Source: Brucella tritici (GTDB taxonomy: Bacteria; Pseudomonadota; Alphaproteobacteria; Rhizobiales; Rhizobiaceae). Taken from it: a stretch of DNA of 64,000 nt. The translations under genes and the position numbers were made by a program. The stretch is taken from assembly GCF_008932295.1 (NCBI RefSeq), contig NZ_WBWA01000003.1, forward strand, positions 62,001 to 126,000. Reading direction: 5' to 3'. The notes under the pieces are model-generated. The model was given only the letters and a program-made list of their open reading frames with translations. It was not told the origin of the DNA and made no database searches. Of the stretch, positions 28,078 to 37,046 are shown piece by piece. Position 1 is the first letter of the stretch, and every line of letters begins with the position of its first letter.

Positions 28078-28721
28078 TTGCGTTGCCTTTCCATGGGGGT
28101 CTGCTCCAGAGCGTGGCCTGCATAAGCGCGGGTGGTTTCGATCCATTGACGCAGGCGGCTTTCGGGGTCGGCATTGAGGGTGATGTCGGTGACGACGGAA
28201 ACGATATCGGCGCCCGCTTCAAAAACGCCCGGTGCGCGTTCGACGCTCATACCGCCGATCCCGACCAGCGGAATATCGCCAATCCGCGCCTTCCATTGGC
28301 CAAGGCGGGACAGGCCCTGTTCGTGCCATTTCATCTTTTTCAAAATGGTCGGGTAGATGGGGCCGAGCGCGATATAGTCTGGCTTTACCGACAGCGCGCG
28401 GTCCAGTTCCGCCTCGTCATGGCTCGAAACACCCAGTTTCAAACCTCCGGCGCGAATGGCATCCAGATCGGCATCGTCGAGGTCTTCCTGTCCAAGATGG
28501 ATGAAGTCGCAACCTTCCTCCAGCGCGAGCTTCCAATAGTCGTTGACGATCAGCTGGCAGTCATGGGCAAGGCAGATTTCCCGAGCGGCCCGGATTTCGC
28601 TGCGCAGCTCCGGCTCGGTCTTGTCCTTGGCGCGCAACTGCACCAGCCTGACGCCGAGCGGAACCATGCGCTCCAGCCATTTTGCGCTGTCGAAGATCGG
28701 GTAGAACGGATCGAGGGCCAT
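28074..28721 (-). CDS. thiE: Thiamine phosphate synthase
   Basis: ThiE (215 residues) joins hydroxymethylpyrimidine diphosphate and the thiazole phosphate to make thiamine phosphate. It is a TIM barrel; RLVQLRAKDK, the VNDYWKLAL segment, HLGQEDL and the final VGIGGMSVERAPGVFEAGADIVSVV phosphate-binding loops are visible. The start overlaps the thiG stop by one base (TAATG). Confidence 0.95.
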   Translation of the reverse strand: MALDPFYPIFDSAKWLERMVPLGVRLVQLRAKDKTEPELRSEIRAAREICLAHDCQLIVNDYWKLALEEGCDFIHLGQEDLDDADLDAIRAGGLKLGVSSHDEAELDRALSVKPDYIALGPIYPTILKKMKWHEQGLSRLGQWKARIGDIPLVGIGGMSVERAPGVFEAGADIVSVVTDITLNADPESRLRQWIETTRAYAGHALEQTPMERQRK

Positions 28722-29491
28722 TACAAAAATGCCTTTCCGAGAAGAGGGGTGGATGGCGCGGCCATGTCGCGCGCTTCGATGGCGTCGGCGTCGAAAGCGA
28801 GCCGTCCGGCTTCAACCGCCAGTGCGAAGCCGCGCGCCATGGCGACGGGATCACCAGCCTTGGCGACAGCGGTGTTGATGAGCACGGCATCATAGCCCAG
28901 TTCCATCGCCGCAGCCGCATGGGACGGCACGCCGATGCCGGCATCGACAACAAGCGGAATGTCGGGGAAATGCGCCCGCATGGTTTTCAGCGCATAAGGA
29001 TTGTTGAGGCCACGGCCTGAGCCGATGGGCGCGCCCCAGGGCATCAGCACCTTGCAACCGGCTTCAATGAGCTTTTCCGCGACGACCAGATCGTCATTCA
29101 TATAGGGAAAGACCTCAAAGCCATCGTCGCAGAGTATGCGCGCTGCTTCGACCAGACCGAACGGGTCGGGCTGCAACGTGTCGTGGTCGCCGATCACTTC
29201 CAGCTTGATCCAGTTGGTGCCGAAGATTTCACGCGCCATTTTGGCGGTGGTCACCGCTTCACGCGGCGTGTGGCAGCCTGCGGTGTTGGGCAGAACGGCG
29301 ACGCCCAGCTCGCGGATCAGCGCCCAGAAGTCCTGTCCGGCGCGCGCATCGCCGCTTTCGCGGCGCAGCGACACGGTGACGATATCGCTTTGCGAAGCAC
29401 GCACCGCATCGGCCAGGATGGCAGGCGATGGATATTGCGCCGTGCCGAGCAGCAGGCGGCTTTCAAATTGTTGGCCGTAGAATTCCAGCAT
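28721..29491 (-). CDS. thiG: Thiazole synthase
   Basis: ThiG (256 residues) makes thiazole phosphate from deoxyxylulose 5-phosphate, dehydroglycine (from ThiO) and ThiS-thiocarboxylate. The lysine of [10 protein letters not shown] forms the imine with the sugar. The C-terminal phosphate-binding loops [32 protein letters not shown] are typical. The ATG at 29491 begins one base after the thiS stop, gives the family start MLEFYGQQF and removes an artificial extension to 29581. Confidence 0.96.
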   Translation of the reverse strand: MLEFYGQQFESRLLLGTAQYPSPAILADAVRASQSDIVTVSLRRESGDARAGQDFWALIRELGVAVLPNTAGCHTPREAVTTAKMAREIFGTNWIKLEVIGDHDTLQPDPFGLVEAARILCDDGFEVFPYMNDDLVVAEKLIEAGCKVLMPWGAPIGSGRGLNNPYALKTMRAHFPDIPLVVDAGIGVPSHAAAAMELGYDAVLINTAVAKAGDPVAMARGFALAVEAGRLAFDADAIEARDMAAPSTPLLGKAFL

Positions 29492-29492
29492 C

Positions 29493-29690
29493 TCAGCCTC
29501 CCTGCATCGGGGCCAGAACTTCGATGCGGTCGCCAGCCGACAAGGTCGCGGCTGCACGTTCGTCGCTGGCCACGAATTCACCGTTCAGCGCGGTTGCAAC
29601 AACCGCTTCATCCAGTTCGATTTCGGTCAGCAGCGCCGCCAGATTGGCGGCTGCCGTGGTGATGACTTCACCGTTGAGCACGATCGTCAT
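29493..29690 (-). CDS. thiS: Sulfur carrier protein ThiS
   Basis: This 65-residue ubiquitin-like protein ends in Gly-Gly (MQGG), the site that is adenylated and converted to a thiocarboxylate for thiazole synthesis. It overlaps thiO by four bases and is one base from thiG. A thiF adenylating enzyme is not in the window, so this role must be filled from elsewhere. Confidence 0.95.
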   Translation of the reverse strand: MTIVLNGEVITTAAANLAALLTEIELDEAVVATALNGEFVASDERAAATLSAGDRIEVLAPMQGG

Positions 29691-30682
29691 GCATAATCCT
29701 CCACAAATTCGGGCATGGTTTCGGGCGTGGTCGCGGCCGCAACCGCCATGCGTGCCACGGCGGGCGACAGCAGGAAGCCGTGGCGGTAAAGCCCGTTGAC
29801 ATAGATGGTTTTGCCGCGCCGTCTCACGCGGGGAAGGTTGTCTGGAAAGGCGGGGCGCGCATCGACGCCGGTTTCGAGGATTTCCGCCTCGCCAAAGGCT
29901 GGATGCAGGGCGTAAGCCGCACTCAAAAGCTCCAATGTCGAGCGCACGCTGATGCCACTGCGCTGATCGCTTTCGATCATCGTCGCGCCGATCATGTGCA
30001 CGCCGTCGCCGCGCGGCACGATGTAGAGCGGAATGCGCGGATGCAGGAGGCGCACGGGCCGCTTGAGATTGATGTCGCGCGAGCGGACAACCAGCATCTC
30101 ACCCTTGACGCCGCGCAGGTCCTGCAACTGATCACGCGCTGCAAGACCGCGCGCATCGACGGTAATGTCGGTCTCGACTTTGACGTCTTTCGCATCCTGC
30201 CCCAGATGAAAGACGACGCCTTTGTTCTGCAGGTTTTCGGCGAGCTCAATCAGTGTTTTGCGCGGGTTGAGATGACCTTCTCCTGCAAAGAAAAGCCCTT
30301 GCCGAAAACGGCCTGCAAGGTCTGGTTCGAGCGCATCGATCTGCACTTGATCGATGGTGTCAAATGCCTCTGTCCTGCGGGCAAAACGACGAAGTTCGGT
30401 CGCATCGCGTGTGTGCGAGAGCACAAGCGTACCCTTGCGATGGACTGTCGAAACGTGCCGTTCCCACCAGCCGATCGCTTCCTGTCCCAAGCGAACGACC
30501 GGCTCTTCTGCGCTCTCGCCCTCGCACCAAGGTGCCAGCATTCCACCCGCAAACCATGAGCAACTGTCGGAACCGATTTCCACGCTTTTGGCGATGACGG
30601 TAACGGCATGGCCCTGATCGGTGAACTCGGCGGCGGTGGCAAGACCGGCGACACCTGCTCCGATGATGGTGACGCGCATCAC
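29687..30682 (-). CDS. thiO: Glycine oxidase ThiO
   Basis: ThiO (331 residues) is an FAD enzyme that oxidises glycine to dehydroglycine for ThiG, used by aerobic bacteria in place of ThiH. The N-terminal VTIIGAGVAGLATAAEF is the dinucleotide-binding fold. The C-terminal segment TIYVNGLYRHGFLLSPAVA is characteristic of glycine/D-amino-acid oxidases, with the arginine that binds the substrate carboxylate. It overlaps thiD and thiS by four bases each. Confidence 0.94.
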   Translation of the reverse strand: MMRVTIIGAGVAGLATAAEFTDQGHAVTVIAKSVEIGSDSCSWFAGGMLAPWCEGESAEEPVVRLGQEAIGWWERHVSTVHRKGTLVLSHTRDATELRRFARRTEAFDTIDQVQIDALEPDLAGRFRQGLFFAGEGHLNPRKTLIELAENLQNKGVVFHLGQDAKDVKVETDITVDARGLAARDQLQDLRGVKGEMLVVRSRDINLKRPVRLLHPRIPLYIVPRGDGVHMIGATMIESDQRSGISVRSTLELLSAAYALHPAFGEAEILETGVDARPAFPDNLPRVRRRGKTIYVNGLYRHGFLLSPAVARMAVAAATTPETMPEFVEDYA

Positions 30683-31557
30683 GCAATCTGCTCCATTCGT
30701 GTTTTCCAGAGGTCATGGAAATGGTGCACCGGCCCGTGGCCGTGTCCGATCTTCAATGTGTCGGCAGCGCGGATTGCCCCTTGCAGATAGGTGTGGGCTG
30801 CAAGCACGGCCTTTTCGAGCGGCAGGTTCTTGGCAAGCTCCGCCGCAATGGCCGAGGAGAGCGTGCAACCTGTGCCATGGGTGTTGCCGGTCAAGATGCG
30901 CGGTGCTTCGACACGCAGCGTCGGCTGATCGCGGCGAACGAGCAGGTCGACGCAAATTTCGCCTTCCGCATGGCCGCCCTTCATCAGAACGGCTTTCGCG
31001 CCGAGTTCGAGCAATGCGCGGCCCTGCTGTTCGGCGTCTTCATCATCAAGCGCCAGACCGCAGCCGAGCAGGCAGGCCGCTTCAGGTCGGTTTGGGGTCA
31101 AAAGCGTTGCGAGCGGCACCAGTTTCTGGCGCAAAAGCGCAATGGCGCTTTCGCTCAAAAGCCGGTCGCCGGATTTTGCAACCATCACCGGGTCGAGCAC
31201 GATAGGGCCAGAAAAATGGGCAAGCCCCCGCGCAATGGCTTCAATGGTTTCGGGCACGGAAACCATGCCGATCTTCACCGCGGCCACGTCAAGATCGCTG
31301 AAAACGGCATCGATCTGCCCTGCGACAATGGCGGGCGGGATGTCGTGCACTGCGCTCACCGTGCAGGTGTTCTGCACGGTCACGGCAGCAATAACGCTCG
31401 CGCCATACACGCCGAGCGCCGAAAATGTCTTGAGGTCGGCCTGAATGCCAGCGCCGCCGCCACTGTCGGAACCGGCAATGGTGACGCATATAGGCACGGA
31501 ACGCGCCTGGCCGCTTGTTGATATAGTTCGGGAGAAACTCTGTCTTTGGTCCATCAT
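30679..31557 (-). CDS. thiD: Hydroxymethylpyrimidine (phosphate) kinase
   Basis: ThiD (292 residues from this start) phosphorylates hydroxymethylpyrimidine twice, giving the diphosphate that ThiE uses. Ribokinase-fold motifs are clear: IAGSDSGGGAGIQADLKTF near the N terminus, DPVMVAKSGDRLL in the middle, and TGNTHGTGCTLSSAIAA with the catalytic cysteine-containing anion hole. It is the first gene of the operon. The ATG at 31557 is preferred because GAGAG lies five bases upstream. The ATG at 31569 would start inside a hairpin that probably hides this site when TPP is bound. No thiC gene is present here. Confidence 0.94.
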   Translation of the reverse strand: MMDQRQSFSRTISTSGQARSVPICVTIAGSDSGGGAGIQADLKTFSALGVYGASVIAAVTVQNTCTVSAVHDIPPAIVAGQIDAVFSDLDVAAVKIGMVSVPETIEAIARGLAHFSGPIVLDPVMVAKSGDRLLSESAIALLRQKLVPLATLLTPNRPEAACLLGCGLALDDEDAEQQGRALLELGAKAVLMKGGHAEGEICVDLLVRRDQPTLRVEAPRILTGNTHGTGCTLSSAIAAELAKNLPLEKAVLAAHTYLQGAIRAADTLKIGHGHGPVHHFHDLWKTRMEQIA

Positions 31558-31559
31558 GT

Positions 31560-31590
31560 CGTCTCTCATTCCGAACGGAAAGATGAGACG
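31560..31590 (-). promoter_or_regulatory. Hairpin hiding the thiD ribosome-binding site
   Basis: In the RNA, CGTCTC pairs with GAGACG and TTCCG with CGGAA, forming a hairpin that takes in the GAGAG ribosome-binding site ahead of the thiD ATG. It is the probable expression platform of the TPP riboswitch, acting on translation. Confidence 0.55.
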
Positions 31591-31652
31591 TCATGAACCT
31601 TTATGGAGCATAAGCTCCGAGTGGGATGAACCCCGTCCGCGACGCGTCAAAC

Positions 31653-31793
31653 TCCGTTCCCTACGCAGGTATTACCCGGATCAGGTTCAATGGGTTAACG
31701 CGAGAACGCGCCTCTCAGCCTTTTGTGTCGCAATATCGGACGGAAAACCGCTTGGCACTTTTCCTGATATTGCTTCGAAGGCACCCCAACGAA
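31653..31793 (-). ncRNA. TPP riboswitch with enlarged P3 arm
   Basis: The RNA reads on the minus strand. P1 is UUCGUU (31793-31788) with AACGGA (31658-31653). GGGGUGCC, CUGAGAG, ACCUGAUC and GUAAUACCUGCGUAGGGAA match the conserved THI-box core. It lies upstream of thiD and should lower expression of the whole operon when thiamine diphosphate is bound. P3 is about 59 nucleotides long: an outer stem GCAAUAUC/GAUAUUGC and an inner stem GGAAAA/UUUUCC, with a sequence close to the intergenic repeat at 23659 and 36953. Confidence 0.96.
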
Positions 31794-32137
31794 TTTTGCG
31801 TCTTCAAGCATAGGCCGGAAGTTTTGAGCGGTCAAGCCGTCTTGGGCCGTGTTGGGCCGTGTTGGGCCGTCTTCGGCAGTCTCAGGCAATGTCTGGTTCT
31901 ATTGAAAAATACGAACATGAGAAAAAAACCTATATGAGCAGCCGCTTCATATATGGTTTGTTAAAACCATTGGTCGTATTCTCCCCGCGGGGAAGTGTGT
32001 CCTGTTGACGGTCCTCACCTGTTGGTTCGTGAGCCTGTCCGGTTCATGAACCCATGCGGAATATGATGCTCCAGTGAGAGGTTTTGTTGGCTAATTCAAA
32101 CTGACGACGTATGTCGGCTCGGGGCAAGGGGTGTAGA
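31794..32137. other. Divergent region between the thi riboswitch and the c-di-GMP gene
   Basis: About 345 bp with no supported gene. It contains the thi promoter (not pinpointed), a ten-base tandem repeat at 31831-31880, and an AT-rich stretch at 31900-31980. Confidence 0.55.
31831..31880. repeat. Ten-base tandem repeat
   Basis: Three near-perfect units (CTTGGGCCGT, GTTGGGCCGT, GTTGGGCCGT at 31841-31870) are flanked by one degenerate unit on each side (GTCAAGCCGT and CTTCGGCAGT). The period equals one helical turn. Confidence 0.8.
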
Positions 32138-34261
32138 ATGGTGAAGCGGAAAGCCGGTCCGACAGAGGCGGGAGGCTCCATTGCGAGCACGTCTCAGCAG
32201 GATTTCCGTATTCTTTTCACCACCCATCCGACCCCCATGTGGGTCTATGATCCCCAGACTCTCGGCTTCATCATCATGAACGACGCGGCCTATGCGCTCT
32301 ACGGCTATACGCCAGATGAGCTGCCGGGCATGACTGTTCTCGATATTCGTCCGCAGGCCGAGCGCGAGCGCATGCTTGCCGCCATTCGCGACCGCAGCGA
32401 CCTCGAACGCCCGGAGCGCTGGCAACATCTGCGCGCCAATGGCGAAACCATCGATGTTCTGACTTATGGACGCGAGGTGTTATTCGACGGCAAGGAAGCG
32501 ATTCTGGCAATCGTTCAGGACCGGACGGAATTGACGGAGGCCAATCGTCAGGCAAGTCATGCGCAGACTTTGCTGGACAGTCTCGTCAACAATCTGCCGC
32601 TTGGTGTCTTCGTCAAGGATATGCACGACGAAGGTCGCTATGTGCTCTACAATCAGGCGGCATCTGCGGCGAGCGGGCAGCCGATAGATGAAGCAATCGG
32701 GTCAACCGACCTGGACCTTTTCCCCAAACATGAAGCGGCTGTCATTGGCCAGCAGGACCACATGGCGATGCAGCGCCGGGAAGTGCTGAGCGTCGAACGC
32801 AAGATCGAGCGCAAGGATGGAACGTCGCGCACGATGCGGATCATAAAATGCTCGATCCCGCCCGTCGAAGGTGATGAACCTCGTTATCTGATTGGTCTTG
32901 TTGAGGATATAACGGAACGGCGTGAGATCGAGGAACGCATGGCACATATTGCCATGCACGACAGTCTGACCGGTTTGCCCAACCGTGCCTATTTTGCGCA
33001 CCATGTCGAAAGCCTGTTGAAGAAGGGCGGGGATTGCGAACCTTTCGCCTTGTTCTATCTCGATATCGATCATTTCAAGAACATCAATGACAGCATCGGT
33101 CATCAGGCCGGTGACCAGCTTTTGCAGGAAGCCGCGCGCCGTCTGAAACAAATCACGACTTCAGAGGAATTTATTGCCCGGCTTGGTGGCGATGAGTTTG
33201 CCATTGTCTATCGCAGCGGAACACTTGGGCAGATCGCCATGTTCGCTGATCGCATCCTTTCGGCCTTTCAGGATGCATTCGTGCTGGTGGGTAATTCCGA
33301 ATTCGTCACCTGCAGCATGGGTATTGCCCAGGCGCCATTGCATGGTGACAACCCCGATGTGCTGATGCGCAATGCTGATCTTGCGCTCTACGCCTCAAAA
33401 TCCGGTGGGCGACGCACATTCCGTTTCTACCAGCACGCCTTGCGTCTTGCGGCTGAGAAGCGCCATGTCATGACCGGCGAGCTTCGCCAGGCTCTGCTGG
33501 ATGAGCAGTTTGAACTGCACTATCAGCCGATCTTCAATCTCGAGAGCGGCAAGATTTCCGGTTTTGAAGCACTAATCCGCTGGCGTCATCCTGAGCGTGG
33601 CATGGTTTCTCCTGCCGAATTCATTCCATTGGCTGAGGAAACCGGACTGATAGGCCCGATCGGTGACTGGGTTCTAAGGGCTGCATGTCGGGAGGCTGTT
33701 CTCTGGCCGGAGGACATCAAGGTTTCAGTCAACCTTTCGCCGGTCCAGTTCAGCCAGACGACACTTCTGCACTCCGTCATGGACGCGCTTGAAGCGGCGC
33801 GTCTTTCACCCGACAGACTTGAGCTTGAAATCACGGAGTCGGTCTTCCTGTCGAACAGCAAGAACAATATCGAGCTGCTGTTCGAACTGCGCCGACTGGG
33901 TGTTCGTATTGCTATGGACGATTTCGGGACCGGCTATTCTTCGCTCAGTTATCTGCGATCATTTCCATTCGATAAAATCAAGATTGATCGCAGTTTCGTT
34001 TCGGGCATCGAGGTCGATACGCGCGATCTGGCCATCATTCAGGCCGTGGCGACGCTCGGCGCGGGCTTCAACATTGTCACGACGGCTGAGGGCGTGGAAA
34101 CCGCACAACAGCTTGAGCGTCTGAAGACCGAGCGTTTTGGTGAGGTGCAGGGTTTCCTGACCGGGCGGCCAATGCCTGCTGGCGACGTGCATTCGTTCAT
34201 TCAAAATCGCAGCAATGTCGGTCTGGAGATGCCTGCGGCACATAACACATTGCCGATTTAG
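32138..34261 (+). CDS. PAS-PAS-GGDEF-EAL cyclic-di-GMP enzyme
   Basis: The protein has 707 residues. Two PAS domains (about 15-125 and 140-260) are followed by a GGDEF diguanylate cyclase domain (GGDEF intact at 350-354) and an EAL phosphodiesterase domain (EAL at 477-479, DDFGTGYSSLSYL downstream). Both catalytic signatures look complete, so it could make and break cyclic-di-GMP; which activity wins cannot be told from the sequence. There are no membrane segments or signal peptide, so it is cytosolic and probably senses a small ligand or redox state through the PAS domains. The ATG at 32138 follows AAGGGG six bases upstream; an ATG at 32111 lacks a ribosome-binding site. Confidence 0.92.
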   Translation: MVKRKAGPTEAGGSIASTSQQDFRILFTTHPTPMWVYDPQTLGFIIMNDAAYALYGYTPDELPGMTVLDIRPQAERERMLAAIRDRSDLERPERWQHLRANGETIDVLTYGREVLFDGKEAILAIVQDRTELTEANRQASHAQTLLDSLVNNLPLGVFVKDMHDEGRYVLYNQAASAASGQPIDEAIGSTDLDLFPKHEAAVIGQQDHMAMQRREVLSVERKIERKDGTSRTMRIIKCSIPPVEGDEPRYLIGLVEDITERREIEERMAHIAMHDSLTGLPNRAYFAHHVESLLKKGGDCEPFALFYLDIDHFKNINDSIGHQAGDQLLQEAARRLKQITTSEEFIARLGGDEFAIVYRSGTLGQIAMFADRILSAFQDAFVLVGNSEFVTCSMGIAQAPLHGDNPDVLMRNADLALYASKSGGRRTFRFYQHALRLAAEKRHVMTGELRQALLDEQFELHYQPIFNLESGKISGFEALIRWRHPERGMVSPAEFIPLAEETGLIGPIGDWVLRAACREAVLWPEDIKVSVNLSPVQFSQTTLLHSVMDALEAARLSPDRLELEITESVFLSNSKNNIELLFELRRLGVRIAMDDFGTGYSSLSYLRSFPFDKIKIDRSFVSGIEVDTRDLAIIQAVATLGAGFNIVTTAEGVETAQQLERLKTERFGEVQGFLTGRPMPAGDVHSFIQNRSNVGLEMPAAHNTLPI

Positions 34262-34347
34262 GATATCGCTCATTGGTTATTGAGCCGCGTTCGAAGAGCC
34301 GTCGCGCCAGACAAAAAATCCAAATCTCATCTTGTTTCAAAAAGGGC

Positions 34348-34378
34348 TTGACCTTCCAACGGTGGGAAGGACTATCTA
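34348..34378 (+). promoter_or_regulatory. CueR-type promoter of copA
   Basis: TTGACC (34348-34353) and TATCTA (34373-34378) are separated by 19 bases, the overlong spacer typical of MerR-family promoters. Inside lies the dyad CCTTCC-N7-GGAAGG (34352-34370). It is the expected site for the CueR encoded at 47102. Confidence 0.82.
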
Positions 34379-34427
34379 AAGAGCAACTCTCGAATTGTGC
34401 CCTTTCCGGGCGATGAAAGGGATTGCC

Positions 34428-36911
34428 ATGAACAAGCCTGTAAATCACGAAACCATCAGTTTTCCGGTGCCCGTCGAAGGGATGAGCTGCGCTTCGTGCG
34501 TGTCGTCCGTGGAAAAAGCTGTGTCCAAAGTTGCGGGCGTGGACAAGGTTTCCGTCAATCTCGCAACGGAACGCGCCGATGTGACTTTCAAAGGCGCGCC
34601 AGATCTGCCCTCGGTGATCGATGCCATTCGCAAGGCGGGTTATGAAGTCCCTGCTGCCAGCATAGATCTGGCGATTGAGGGCATGAGTTGCGCTTCCTGT
34701 GTCAGCAAGGTGGAAAAGGCATTGAACGGTGTGCCCGGTGTCACCCGTGCCAGCGTCAACCTCGCAACGGAGCGGGCGCATGTCGATCTGGCGGGGCAGG
34801 TATCGGTCAACGAGCTTATCAAGGCAGTTGAAACTGCTGGCTATGAGGCGCGGTCACTTGATGACAGGCAGGACAGCGACAAACAGGAGACCCAGTCCGA
34901 AAAGCGGGATGCGGAAGCAGCAGAACTGAAGAAAAGCGTCATCCTTGCCGCCCTTCTGACATTGCCTGTTTTTGTGCTGGAGATGGGATCACATCTCATC
35001 CCGGCGGTTCATATGTTCGTCATGGACCGCATTGGCATGCAGAATAGCTGGTATTTGCAGCTCGTGCTCACAACGCTGGTCCTGTTCGGCCCGGGCTTGC
35101 GCTTTTTCAAGAAAGGCATACCGGCGTTACTGCGCGGCACGCCCGACATGAATTCGCTCGTCGTGGTCGGTACGCTCGCGGCCTGGGGCTTCTCTGTCGT
35201 TGCAACCTTTCTCCCGGGAGTGCTGCCCGAAGGTACGGTGAATGTCTATTTCGAAGCCGCCGCGGTCATCGTTACGCTGATCCTGATCGGGCGTTTTCTG
35301 GAAGCGCGCGCCAAGGGGCGCACCAGTGCGGCTATCAGCCGACTGGTCGGCTTGCAGGCAAAGTCGGCACGGGTTCTGCGTGATGGCGAAGCTATTGACG
35401 TACCGCTTGAAGATGTTCGGGCAGGCGATGTCGTACAAGTTCGTCCTGGCGAGAAAGTGCCGGTCGATGGCGAAGTAATCGACGGTTCGTCTTATGTCGA
35501 TGAATCGATGATTACCGGCGAGCCTGTGCCTGTTGCCAAGGAAAAGGGCGCGGAAGTGGTCGGCGGCACGATCAACAAGACCGGTGCCTTCACCTTCCGC
35601 GCGACCAAGGTTGGCCGCGACATGGTGATTTCGCAGATCATCCGCATGGTCGAGGATGCGCAGGCCGACAAGCTGCCTATTCAGGCCATGGTCGACAAGG
35701 TGACCGGCTGGTTTGTCCCCGCTGTGATGGCTGCTGCTGCTTTGACCTTTGTCTTGTGGCTGGCGATCGGCGGCACGGGCATGCTGGGTTATGCGCTGGT
35801 GAACGCCATTGCGGTTCTCATCATCGCCTGCCCGTGTGCCATGGGCTTGGCCACGCCGACCTCCATTATGGTTGGCACTGGCCGCGCAGCCGAGTTCGGC
35901 GTCCTGTTTCGTCGCGGTGATGCCTTGCAGACCTTGCGCGATGCTTCCGTCATCGCCGTCGACAAGACCGGTACGCTGACACAGGGAAAGCCCGCACTCG
36001 CGCATTTTGCGACCGTCGAAGGCTTTGATAAAGACGAACTTCTGGCGCTTGTTGCAGCCGTCGAAGCCCGCTCCGAACATCCGATTGCCGATGCGATTGT
36101 GGAAGCAGCGAAGGCGAAGGGATTGAAGCTCGCGGATGTGTCGGCTTTCGAAGCGGTCCCCGGTTTCGGCTTGAAGGCTCATGTGTCCGGTCATGAGGTT
36201 GCCATCGGCGCTGATCGTTACATGACGAAGCTCGGACATGATGTAGCGGCCTTTGCCAATGATGCGAAGCGTCTCGGCGATGAAGGACAATCCCCGCTCT
36301 ACGCCGCCATTGACGGCAGGCTCGCGGCAATCCTGACCGTTGCCGACCCGATGAAGGAAACCACGCCAGCGGCCATTGCTGCCCTGCACGAGCAGGGGTT
36401 GAAGGTCGCCATGATCACGGGCGATAACCGTCGCACTGCCGAGGCCATCGCAAGGCGTCTGGGTATCGATGAAGTGGTTGCGGAAGTGCTGCCGGACGGC
36501 AAGGTCGAGGCACTGAAGCGGCTTTCGGCAGGCGGCAAGCGGATTGCCTTTGTCGGTGATGGCATCAACGATGCGCCTGCACTGGCTGCTGCCGATGTTG
36601 GTATTGCGATTGGCACCGGCACGGATATTGCGATTGAAAGCGCGGATGTGGTGCTGATGTCGGGTGATCTGCGCGGTGTGGTCAATGCCATCGCGATATC
36701 GAAGGCGACGATCCGCAACATCGGCGAGAACCTGTTCTGGGCCTTTGCCTACAACGTCGCGCTGATCCCTGTGGCGGCGGGTGTTCTTTACCCTGTCACC
36801 GGAACGCTGTTGTCGCCGGTTCTGGCGGCAGGCGCTATGGCTTTCTCGAGCATTTTTGTTCTGAGCAATGCCTTGCGGCTCAAGGCTTTTAAGAGCCCGA
36901 TAGAGGTCTGA
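34428..36911 (+). CDS. copA: Copper-exporting P1B-type ATPase
   Basis: CopA (827 residues) pumps Cu(I) from the cytosol to the periplasm. Two N-terminal heavy-metal-binding domains carry GMSCASC (C21/C24 and C88/C91). Eight membrane helices follow, with the CPC transport motif at 468-470. The phosphorylated aspartate is D512 in DKTGT, and HP (SEHP) and [10 protein letters not shown] motifs of the ATP-binding domain are present. The ATG at 34428 is preceded by GAAAGGGA. An upstream ATG at 34395 would place the start inside the leader. The promoter has the CueR form, so it is induced by copper. Confidence 0.96.
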   Translation: MNKPVNHETISFPVPVEGMSCASCVSSVEKAVSKVAGVDKVSVNLATERADVTFKGAPDLPSVIDAIRKAGYEVPAASIDLAIEGMSCASCVSKVEKALNGVPGVTRASVNLATERAHVDLAGQVSVNELIKAVETAGYEARSLDDRQDSDKQETQSEKRDAEAAELKKSVILAALLTLPVFVLEMGSHLIPAVHMFVMDRIGMQNSWYLQLVLTTLVLFGPGLRFFKKGIPALLRGTPDMNSLVVVGTLAAWGFSVVATFLPGVLPEGTVNVYFEAAAVIVTLILIGRFLEARAKGRTSAAISRLVGLQAKSARVLRDGEAIDVPLEDVRAGDVVQVRPGEKVPVDGEVIDGSSYVDESMITGEPVPVAKEKGAEVVGGTINKTGAFTFRATKVGRDMVISQIIRMVEDAQADKLPIQAMVDKVTGWFVPAVMAAAALTFVLWLAIGGTGMLGYALVNAIAVLIIACPCAMGLATPTSIMVGTGRAAEFGVLFRRGDALQTLRDASVIAVDKTGTLTQGKPALAHFATVEGFDKDELLALVAAVEARSEHPIADAIVEAAKAKGLKLADVSAFEAVPGFGLKAHVSGHEVAIGADRYMTKLGHDVAAFANDAKRLGDEGQSPLYAAIDGRLAAILTVADPMKETTPAAIAALHEQGLKVAMITGDNRRTAEAIARRLGIDEVVAEVLPDGKVEALKRLSAGGKRIAFVGDGINDAPALAAADVGIAIGTGTDIAIESADVVLMSGDLRGVVNAIAISKATIRNIGENLFWAFAYNVALIPVAAGVLYPVTGTLLSPVLAAGAMAFSSIFVLSNALRLKAFKSPIEV

Positions 36912-36918
36912 GCAAAAG

Positions 36919-36944
36919 AAAGGCGCGGTATTGACCGCGCCTTT
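36919..36944 (+). terminator. Terminator of copA
   Basis: AAAGGCGCGGT (36919-36929) and ACCGCGCCTTT (36934-36944) form a perfect eleven-pair stem with a T-rich 3' side. It lies eight bases after the copA stop. Confidence 0.9.
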
Positions 36945-36952
36945 TGGTTTCA

Positions 36953-37046
36953 GAGCATTTCCAGCAAAAGTGCGAAGCGGTTTTGCGTAGGATAATGCGT
37001 ACAAACAAAGACATAGAGCGGTTCCGTTTCAACCGGAACCGCTCTA
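36953..37046. repeat. Composite two-hairpin repeat overlapping the gatZ stop codon
   Basis: The first hairpin has the core GCAAAAGTGCGAAGCGGTTT; the second (37016-37046) is GAGCGGTTCC...GGAACCGCTC. The CTCTA end supplies the TAG stop of the minus-strand GatZ-like gene (37044-37046). Confidence 0.82.

Noticed and set aside
35127-37004. A 625-codon open frame antisense to copA
   Set aside because: It mirrors the copA codons on the opposite strand, has no ribosome-binding site or family motif, and copA is certain.
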